Origin: Dinochytrium kinnereticum
Lineage: Eukaryota; Chytridiomycota; Chytridiomycetes; Chytridiales; Chytridiaceae
Assembly (NCBI GenBank): GCA_027604005.1
Contig: JADGJT010000330.1
Location: 6,774-21,909 of the forward strand
DNA: 15,136 bases
Reading direction: 5' to 3'
In this document: positions 7,895-15,136 of the stretch, in pieces
Numbering within the stretch: the stretch's first letter is position 1
Layout: the number at the start of each line of letters is the position of its first letter
Position numbers and translations under genes: made by a program
Notes under the pieces: generated by a model
The model's input: only the letters and a program-made list of their open reading frames with translations
What the model was told of the DNA's origin: nothing
The model's database searches: none

Positions 7895-9465
7895 ATGGAT
7901 AGCCTTACTCAGCAAATGGACGCTCTCAGGACGAGTATAGTGAACTCTGGTCGGGGCGCTGGAGGAAATGCATCCGCCGCTAACACCCCTCGAAGCATGG
8001 GCCAACGTTCTCTTCGTCCTGTGCATACCTCGCCCGCCAACCCTGCACTTCGAGCTGTGCCATCAAGGGAATTTGTGGGTCAGGGTACAAGACAGCAACG
8101 AGGTAAGCTTAAGCCTTTTCCTTATGATCGGTTCATGCCTCATCCCTCTTTGGTCATATTAGCCGAAGTTAATTCCAACAAGTCTTTGGAAAGCACACCA
8201 ATGAAATCGGTCTTATCGCAGTCGAAATCGTCACCTGGAAACCATTACCATCCGCTCCTTGCCGTCCTGCTCCCAGCAACAGAATTGAGTGCTCCTGCGA
8301 CTGAAAGCCCCGGTCGTCGACATTCACCCGTTGATGAGTCGAAGAAATTCACACCATCCATAGCCACACCGAAGCCAGCATCATATTTCGATATGGCGGT
8401 TCAAAAAGGGTTTCCAGGAAAGGATCTGCGAGACGTTACCACTTCAGAGTGGTCGGAGATAGGTGCAGAGGATTCTGTGAGTTGCAGAGGCCATTGGAAA
8501 TCGATGGATTCCGATGATCATGCAGGTAAACCACCTGCTAAAGACTTTGTCGCGCCCAGCATCGAGGATGAGAGCATTTTGAAGGTTTTGGAATGCGTCA
8601 ATATGGCCCTTGGGTCTCAGGATACAGAGGAATCTGTGCCGTTTCCTCACGGGATCATGGAATCACCAGCTTTTGGTCGTGCAATGAAGACGGAATCGAA
8701 GATGGCCTCAACGAATTCTTCGTTTGTTCCCATTTTGGATTCATCAGATCACGAGTCATTCAAGTCAACCCCATTTCGTGAACCACAAAAGATTTCTTCT
8801 GATCCTCGTTTGGTTGATTCGACGCCTTCAAGACGGCTTGTCTTAAGAGATCAAAGCAATTCAGGTTTCATGGCCCCACGGACATCCAAACCCTGCTCGT
8901 CTCCACCATCCTCACACGACCTCTCTGCTAAGCCTTACATTAATTTATCTAGTGGGGCAGCGACACCACGCAGAGATTATCTAAGCGAGTCAAGAGGTGT
9001 GCCCGCCACACCATCTAAGTCTATACATAATAATGAGAGACTCGCGAAGGAAAATCATATTCCCAAAGGCCAGGTTGCTTATCCTCCTCTTGGGTATGAG
9101 AATAAGCCTGTGGCCAGTATTCCTCGGATAGAGTACCAATCAATGGTTATGGATAATGATGACACCTTTTTAGAGGTAGGAATCCTTTTAATTGGATTTG
9201 TTCAAATATCACATACTTTGTGAGAGAGTCTCGTTCATGACTATATTATAGCGAGTAATTGCTCCAGTTATGGCCAAATATGCGCCTGTCACGGAGACGC
9301 CAACTAGAATGCAGTTAGGCATAAATGATCCAAAAGTTGGGAACTGGCTTTCATCCTCTCAAGATCGTGCGTCAAAGCAAGTGCTGTCCTCGTCTTCTTC
9401 ATCACACGGCTTGCAGGTATGTTTTATTAGCAATAGCTGACAGTTAACAAAAACAGAGAAAGTGA
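7895..9465 (+). CDS. Ser/Thr-Pro-rich hypothetical protein, probably four exons
   Basis: Proposed exons: 7895-8102, 8163-9175, 9252-9416 and 9457-9465, giving about 464 residues. Intron 1 (60 nt, GTAAGC...TAG) is a multiple of three with no stop, so retained transcripts also code. Intron 2 (76 nt, GTAGGA...TAG) restores a good frame (RVIAPVMAKY and on). A last 40-nt intron has GTATGT, CTGAC at 9437-9441 and CAG, leaving only Arg-Lys-stop; without it the stop is at 9438-9440. The N-terminus starts with a short helix-like MDSLTQQMDALR segment. The rest is polar and low in predicted structure, with many Ser-Pro and Thr-Pro pairs such as NTPR, ESPGRR, ATPRR and ATPSK, typical of proline-directed kinase targets (CDK/MAPK). 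A compact C-terminal stretch near GINDPKVGNWL may be structured. Family not recognised; a cell-cycle or cytoskeletal role would be a guess. Confidence 0.72.
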
Positions 9466-9556
9466 GGTTCTTGACATTATAGGCGTTTGATCAGCAAGCA
9501 GATTGAAAGTTTGTACATAGTGATGAAGAGGGGAGGAGAGAAGCAGAAAGGATTCA

Positions 9557-9562
9557 AATAAA
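9557..9562 (+). terminator. AATAAA polyadenylation signal of the S/T-P-rich gene
   Basis: An exact plus-strand AATAAA lies 91-117 nt downstream of the proposed stops. It sits about 60 nt before the end of the convergent F-box coding sequence, so the two transcripts are likely to overlap at their 3' ends. Confidence 0.4.
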
Positions 9563-9619
9563 TGTCTTATATCAGGTCCACAAAATGCTTGTGCGAGGCA
9601 GGATAGTCTTATTTCCTCT

Positions 9620-10598
9620 TCACTCGACCGTGTGAAATTCTGCATACCCATTGTTCAAGGAGAAGCCCCAGTCTTTGGTTCGAGAAACCTTCAGAGGGGG
9701 GTACTGCTCAACCTGCGCAAAACGAAGGAATGAAACGTTGGTAATGACGAAAGGATGAAAGGAAAAATATAAAGGAAATATAATAACTATGCCAAGCAGA
9801 AGCAGCCTTGCCTACCTGAACGTCCTTCATGTAGAAACGCCACGACATCTTTCTATCGCCTTGGAACGCCATGTCTGATTCGTAGGAGTAGTCCCTATTG
9901 AATTGTGCCTTGACGACATGGTTGGGAGGCCAATCGGCAAACTCTAGTCGGAACATCCACTTCATACTGCATAGTTCCTCTTTCGTAATATCAATACGGC
10001 CTGCATCTTTCTCAGCAATTATGAACGATGCTTTCCATTTGCCTGACCAGCGCATGTTTGCCTGGCGGGGCGACTCTGCAGGTGTGGTAGATTTCACCAG
10101 TTGCTTCATCTCCGCCTTCTCCGTAATACCCTTCATGTCCACCTTTCGGGCTCTTAAGATCTCTTTCATATCTTTCACCGTCAAACTATCGAGAAGGGAA
10201 GTGTAATCCACACGAGGGTGCAATTTATGCTCAATATGCTTCTTGGTGGCCCAGCGGCGTTGGCAGATAGGCTTCCAAAGGGAATCATCAGACGAGAGGA
10301 TACGCCAACGACGGGAGACCATAGAGCTTTTCGAAAGTATTCTGGGAGTCAGGTAATGCATGCATTTGATCGAGAGTTCGTCCGGGAGCAAAGATATGAG
10401 GTCTACTCTTGGAGCGTCCTCGTAGACCAGGCGCCGTGCCTGAGATGGAGAAGGTAGATTCGCTTTCGACGGCATGGGACTCTCATCCGCATGGGAGGCT
10501 GCTGAATCGGCCGTCATCGCAAGTGGGAACGGCTCCTCAGCAGATGGTGCAGGTGGTTGGTTGACGGTCGGCATCGGACTGTTTCTTTGGCTTTCCAT
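9620..10598 (-). CDS. F-box protein, two exons
   Basis: Exon 1 is 10598-9816 and exon 2 is 9712-9620, with a 103-nt intron (GTAGGC...GCGCAG), giving 291 residues. Reading through the intron instead adds a hydrophobic tail that looks like intron translation. Residues 1-60 are polar and Pro/Ser-rich. Residues about 66-113 form an F-box: ISLLPDELSIKCMHYL, then SMVSRRWR and SLWKPICQRRW. F-box proteins bind Skp1 and act as substrate receptors of SCF ubiquitin ligases. Residues about 137-170 (LTVKDMKEILRARKVD and on) look like a SAP-type helix-extended-helix. From residue 182 a Trp/Phe-rich domain follows (KWMFRLEF, GDRKMSWRFYMKDVQVEQY, DWGFSLNNGY), continuous across the splice; its conserved look suggests the substrate-binding part. 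I cannot name that domain or the target. Confidence 0.86.
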
Positions 10599-11452
10599 CT
10601 TGTGCTGCTTTGAAATACTTTCGACGAGTCACGTGGACTGCTCGACTGCTCAGTCGGCAGGTCCTTAATGGATGAGTTGAAGGCATCGGGAAATTACCGT
10701 GCTGGCAGCGAGGGAATGAAGAGTCGTCGCTTTATTGACGATTACGCCAGCAGTGGCTGATCAGACAGCCTTCATTCATTACTGGTTTTTAGCAACCCCC
10801 CTTCCATTCCATCCCATTAGAACGTACATCCAAATGTGTTTCTTCACCCGAGCAAGGGTTGGTTTAGCTCCCCTCTGCAGTCCCATCTCGTGGATCCTGA
10901 TTGTAAGGCAGATGATGGTGGCTTCTGGGATCTCAAAAGTTCATCCCCTGTCTTGTTTCCAGGTCACTACTCTCCTTGCCCGTTTCTGACGGTGACCAAG
11001 TCACGTTGAAATAAACCAACTGAGTTCTCATCCGAGCTTTCTTTTAAAAAGTATTGAAAGCATTCGTGCCGAGGCGGTGATCTCCAGTAACAAAAGGATG
11101 TACAATTGAACAAAAGGAAGGATGGACGCAAACAAACGTCAATCTCTCTGGCCATCAGGCATCCGCGCCCATGCTCAACAGTCGGCCAATGCGCGAATAG
11201 ATGAGAACAAGAAGATTGAATGCGATGGTCCCTCGCTCAACGCAGGTGTCAATCCTTCCCTATTGACATCTCTCCCCTCCCGGTTTGCTCAGGCAGTTGG
11301 CTCCCTCTCCCCTGCATTCTTTGTCATTGTTCGCTACTGAGAGAAGGACGACGCAACGGCCAACCTCTGCAACCCGCTTCACCACTCAATTGGCCTCTTC
11401 TTGATTTCCTCCGTCCCTAGCTCACCTTCACATCCTCAGGACTAGAAGGAAG
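10599..11452. other. Intergenic region between F-box and tandem-domain genes
   Basis: A divergent promoter region of about 850 bp. No gene is supported. The part from about 11250 to 11450 is C/T-rich and reads like the leader of the downstream secreted protein. An open frame at 11122-11340 (72 codons) has no recognisable features; if transcribed it would be an upstream ORF ending 112 nt before the main start. Confidence 0.5.
10630..10635. promoter_or_regulatory. CACGTG E-box-like palindrome near the F-box gene start
   Basis: A perfect CACGTG hexamer, within GTCACGTG, sits 32 bp upstream of the F-box start codon. In fungi bHLH factors (Cbf1, Pho4 and SREBP-like types) bind this core. One hexamer can occur by chance, and this one may lie in the transcribed leader, so the site is only a candidate. 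Confidence 0.3.
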
Positions 11453-13799
11453 ATGAGGCTTTTTTCAGCAACACATATTCTGGCGGCACTCGCCAGTACC
11501 GTGCTCTCAGTGGCCGCTCAGGATTGTAAGAGTACCTACACAGATCTTACCGGGAGCTCAGCCATCACGTACCGCACTGAGCCCGTTTGGATTAATGGAA
11601 AGCGTGCTTGGTGAGTCAGAAGAAGGACTGGCTTTTTTGGTTTCTTGAATCGAAGAGCTATATGCTCATGGTTACGCCCTTTTCTCTTTCTCCTCAATTC
11701 TTTTCAACAAAAAGGTGCTGGCCGTTCTCAGACCGTAACTCTGCGACCGTTGGCAATCTCGGAAGGTCCCTTTCAAACTTCAAGGTTGCTGTCAACTCTG
11801 TGATTTATGTAGTCTACCCTGATGGAACTTCTGCGGGTGCCCCTATCGTGTCGGCATTGCCTTGCGATCCCGGATACTCAGATGCTCGGTTGAAACTCAT
11901 TTACCAGGTCGATTATTCAGTCAAGAAGAACACGGTTAGTTTGCCTCAGACTTTGCCGACGTCCCCGTTTCTCTTGGAGTTTTTTTTTTCTTTTTCTTCT
12001 TTACAGGTTATGTCATTTCTAAACCTGACACCATCACTCTTGAACCGCAGTTCCGAGACTTTGACATCATCAGTGGTATTGCTGAGAACATTTTCGTCAA
12101 GAATGGCTACCACAACCTTCCAATTGTTCCTCCTGGATCCTCCCTTGAGGACACCTCTGGAAAGACGGCGACAGAATACGACATTCAACAGGCTTGGTAC
12201 AAGTGAGTCAAAGAAACTTTTTGGTGCTGTTTTCTAAATTTCTGCAGCGGAAAGAAAGTGTTCCTCTTTGATTTCGGTCCTATCAAGCAGGACAGCAAGC
12301 TGTCCTATGTCGCAGCCGCTGGTGCGGTTGAGGTGTTTGGAGACGACGCGTTCGGTATCCCCATCAAGAATGGTTTTACTGTCTTGAGCTTGCCTAACGA
12401 CGGTGGATACACTGGGTTCTTCACGTGCGTTCACTTGAATCTTGACCGAGAAATAGTCCATACTGTTAACACTAATGCTTTTCTCTATGTAGTTTCAGGA
12501 GCTCAGATACCACTGGAGCTCCATTCAACTATCTCCGCTATTACTCTAACTTTACGGGTCCTGATTACGTTTCTGATGACCGTGGCATGATCTTGAACTG
12601 CCCTGTTGTTTACGAGGAAGACTTTGTCTACAAGGGAAGCCCACCTATCCCTGAGAAGCCCTCAATTGAGAGCAAGCCCTCGGCTTCCATCCCTCCTCCT
12701 CCTCCCCCTATCGATTTTACAAAGAGTGGAAACTGCTTCGACCCTTACTTGAATGGCCCTGCTGGCGAGTACTTGACTGCCGAAGCCTTTATCGACGGGA
12801 AGACGTTTGGGTATGTTGTCATTGGTTGCCTTTTGCAAATTCTTGCTTATGATTTTTTTAAGATGCTGGAACTTGGGTCTTCGATCAGCACTGAAGGACA
12901 ATGGGACCCAGACCATCGTCGGCAACGCCCTTCAGCCTGTCTACCCCACTGGTGAGAAGGCTGGACTTCCCATCTTTGGCGATCTCCCTTGCCAGTCTCA
13001 ATACTCGGATGCCGTCAAGGTTCTCAACGCTGTCGTCCCTGCAACCACCCCATTCAACTTTGTGAGTATCGCCCTCTCGTCCCTTTCTGGAATTCTGTGC
13101 ACGTTCTTACTTGCTTGGAATTAGTTTAAGGACTTTGCTGGGCTCAAGACCGCCGCATCATCCATCTCCGTTAGCGGTGTCTTTAACTACCCGATTGTTG
13201 AGCCTGGATCCAGGATCCTCGTCAACCCCGCGGATTCTCAGCCCTCTCTTGCGAGCCTTATCATCCCTAGGCTCAGGGATGGGTGGTACCAGTGAGTTAA
13301 ACTCATTTCACAATGCATTTTCCTTTTTTTTGAGTTTTGAATAACACTCTTCGTATTAGGGGCCAGCCCGTTCATTTCTTTGACTTTGACCGCGTCCCTG
13401 ATTTGGTCCCGAACGCTGATGTTATCGTTAACGGACGTGTTACGTTCCCGTTTAAAGACAACGGGGCTGGACAGAGCATCTTGAAGGGCGAGCCTATCTT
13501 TGATGTTGTTCAGGGAGACCCGTCTTACACTGGATTCTATGGGTATGTTTGAGCAAATTGGGAAATCTCTGCATTTGAAAAGCCAAAAAAAGAAAAGCAA
13601 AGAAAAGCAAAGAAGGAACAACTAATAACTTGTTTTATTTTCTTTTTCTTTTTTTTTGTGTGTTTTTGAAAAAAGTGTTGGGAAGGTTCAGTACGATGAG
13701 AACGAGACCTACAAATCTAGCAAGGCTTTGGAGGACTACACTATCGCTGATATGGGCAAGGTTTTGAACTGTCCTACAGCTTATTTCCTTGGCGCTTAA
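11453..13799 (+). CDS. Secreted protein of two tandem homologous domains, nine exons
   Basis: Exons: 11453-11610, 11715-11938, 12007-12202, 12248-12424, 12493-12810, 12863-13061, 13125-13291, 13360-13542 and 13676-13799, giving 581 residues. Residues 1-22 are a signal peptide ending SVAA. Two copies of one domain follow (about 25-296 and 333-581), joined by a Pro-rich linker with a run of six prolines. Matching landmarks: WINGK...CW / FIDGK...CW; VYPDGTSAGAP / VYPTGEKAGLP; LPCDPGYSDA / LPCQSQYSDA; NLPIVPPGS / NYPIVEPGS; WYNGKKVFLFDFGP / WYQGQPVHFFDFDR; GGYTGFF / PSYTGFY; ILNCP / VLNCP. Each copy has four cysteines at equivalent places (25, 54, 103, 288; 333, 359, 401, 573), probably paired within each copy. 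Introns 1/5, 3/7 and 4/8 fall at equivalent sites in the same phase; introns 2/6 match in place but not in phase. No catalytic motif or known family is recognised. It likely acts at the wall or outside the cell. Confidence 0.87.
13543..13675 (+). other. Last intron of the tandem-domain gene, with purine and pyrimidine tracts
   Basis: At 133 nt this is the longest intron in the window. Donor GTATGT, acceptor AAAAAG; the splice rejoins Gly-541 and continues VGKVQYDE. It holds a purine-rich tract with a 10-bp repeat (AAAGAAAAGC twice, about 13590-13613), then a pyrimidine-rich tract at about 13632-13658. The two are roughly complementary. Confidence 0.7.
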
Positions 13800-14880
13800 A
13801 AAAGTGTTTAGTCGTCACCCACTTGACTCCTTTTTTGGCTTTCCGCACCTTCACATTATCCGAAACCTTTCCCTGCTGCACATACCATTTTTGAAAGAGA
13901 ACCCCCCCCTCTTTGCATTATTTATAATTTCATTTCCCCTCTCCCACACTTTATGTAATTCGTTTGTTTTTCCCCCACCCCCCTACCATCAATTTGAACC
14001 TCGACGTTTGAAAAAAAAACAACTAAACAACGCCTTTGTAATGTGTAAAAACGGCGAGACGTGGTTTTTTTTTTCTCTTCTTCCTTCTCCCTCTCTTTAT
14101 TTTCTTCTTTCTTTCTTTAAGTCACTCATTTGATTGTCAGACATCCCTCATAACTGTACCGCCACCTTTTCCCCCCTCCCCGCTTCACCAACGACTTTGG
14201 AACCTTTTTTGCGAAGAAGAAGAAAAAAAAACAAACTTGTTATCCATGTAGGGTGGTTTGCCTTGCCCTTTTTTTTTTTTTGTTCTGGTCGGTTTTAGGG
14301 ATGCGATGGAGATTGTGTTGCGGTCTTGAAAGAGGGCTCCGCCCCCCTTTTTTGCTCTTTGTAATTCTTGTCGTTTGGTTTTTTTTGGTTGGGTGGTTGG
14401 CCGGTTGTTTTTTTTTGTTTTTTTTGGTTTGGGTATCCCAACCCGTATCTATTTCTTTCTTTCTTTTTGTCTATTTCTTCTTCATTTCACTGCTGGGTTC
14501 GGAGAGAAGTTGGCCGGTTTGCCGGTTCCTCTTCCTTCCTCTTTTGGTTTGGTTTTTTCTCTTCTTTGTCTTTTCCTCATCCGTCGTCGAGTGACATTAC
14601 TACTGTAGAAAGACTTTTTTTTTTTTTTTTGGAAGAATATATTTCGTGGTTTGCGGGGAGGTTGGTTTACCTTTTTTTTTTCTTTTTGCTCTTTCTAATC
14701 GCCTTCCTTCTTTTAATTTATTTTTTTGGTGGTGGTGTTGGGATAGGAAGATGATGGGAAAACGTGTTTGGAACCCACGCCCCCCCCCGCCCCCCCAAAA
14801 ACGTGTTCAAACTTAAAACGGTTGTGTTGAGTTTGAGCTTCTTCACAGTCTTCGCATCATCGCGAGAAGCGGCAACTCTG
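13800..14880. repeat. T-rich, partly T/G-rich low-complexity 3' flank
   Basis: Downstream of the secreted-protein gene the plus strand is dominated by T runs (up to about 15), with C interruptions to about 14250 and mostly G interruptions from about 14250 to 14745. A C-homopolymer block lies near 14780-14797. Long open frames here translate to Phe/Leu/Ser strings and come from composition. The first few hundred bases should include the 3' UTR, but I see no exact AATAAA. No gene is supported. Confidence 0.65.
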
Positions 14881-15010
14881 CGGCGATCTGGGTATGGAAA
14901 ATGTGGATGTCCCAACCAACCATGCACGCGGATTTTCAGGTCAACCATCCTTTCAGCGCGAGAAAGAAACATCTTTGGGTGGGGCCTCATGTCTGCCAGC
15001 GATGCCCATG
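14881..15010. other. Right-end intergenic sequence of normal complexity
   Basis: Balanced base composition returns after the T/G-rich flank. A minus-strand open frame (14990-14718) runs back into the simple-sequence block and has no recognisable content. It could be the edge of a gene beyond the window, but nothing supports that. Confidence 0.35.
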
Positions 15011-15082
15011 TCTGCGTCCATGTGAATATGAAAATGTTGAAGTCCCTCTGCGTCCATCTGAATATGAAAGTGTTGAAGTCCC
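15011..15082. repeat. 36-bp tandem duplication
   Basis: Two adjacent 36-bp units (15011-15046 and 15047-15082) differ at two bases only (34 of 36 identical). The unit begins TCTGCGTCCAT and ends GTTGAAGTCCC. A nine-base inverted repeat brackets the array: GCGTCCATG at 15014-15022 and CATGGACGC at 15086-15094. Unit length is a multiple of three, so it would keep frame if coding. Confidence 0.85.
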
Positions 15083-15136
15083 ACCCATGGACGCGGAGGG
15101 TGCTGGTTTGTTCTTTCGAACGGTTGAGAGCGATGG

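Noticed and set aside
11122..11340. 72-codon plus-strand frame upstream of the tandem-domain gene
   Set aside because: At most an upstream ORF; no recognised features and no evidence that it is in the transcript.
12007..12237. Alternative frame of exon 3 in the secreted-protein gene (VMSFLNL...)
   Set aside because: It stays open only to 12237 and does not match the second domain copy, whereas the other frame aligns throughout; kept only as a possible splice isoform.
14718..14990. 90-codon minus-strand frame at the right end
   Set aside because: Part of it translates simple-sequence DNA and it has no domain or splice support; a gene edge cannot be excluded.

Overview
The window looks like fungal nuclear DNA. 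Protein-coding genes are broken by short introns (about 40-135 nt), with GT...AG ends and CTRAY-like branch points such as CTGAC and CTAAT. Start codons sit in eukaryote-like contexts, leaders are pyrimidine-rich, AATAAA signals follow several genes, and gene order is compact on both strands. I cannot fix the phylum from the sequence. Short introns and C/T-rich leaders would suit a basidiomycete, but an early-diverging fungus is possible.

Seven genes can be modelled. From left to right: (1) a 48-residue secreted four-cysteine peptide with one intron (727-943, +); (2) a long, Ser/Pro-rich, mostly disordered protein of about 833 residues (2108-4739, +); (3) an NADPH-type aldo-keto reductase with an intact catalytic tetrad and a possible mitochondrial presequence from an upstream start (5263/5380-6429, +); (4) on the minus strand, a secreted or surface-anchored protein whose spliced product matches the YcnI (DUF1775) domain (6590-7673, -); (5) divergent from it, a protein rich in Ser/Thr-Pro sites (7895 to about 9465, +); (6) convergent with gene 5, an F-box protein with a conserved-looking C-terminal domain (9620-10598, -); (7) a nine-exon gene for a 581-residue secreted protein made of two tandem copies of one domain, with three or four intron positions shared between the copies (11453-13799, +).

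The flanks hold no gene I can support. The left end is a C/G homopolymer-like block, then a T-rich and a G-run-rich stretch. The right 1.3 kb is T/G-rich low-complexity DNA ending in a 36-bp tandem duplication. Longer gaps at 944-2107, 4740-5262 and 10599-11452 look like promoter and leader sequence.

No mobile element, CRISPR array, rRNA or tRNA was recognised. The genes do not form an obvious pathway. Three of them (1, 4 and 7) are predicted to enter the secretory route, and they are the most unusual items here.
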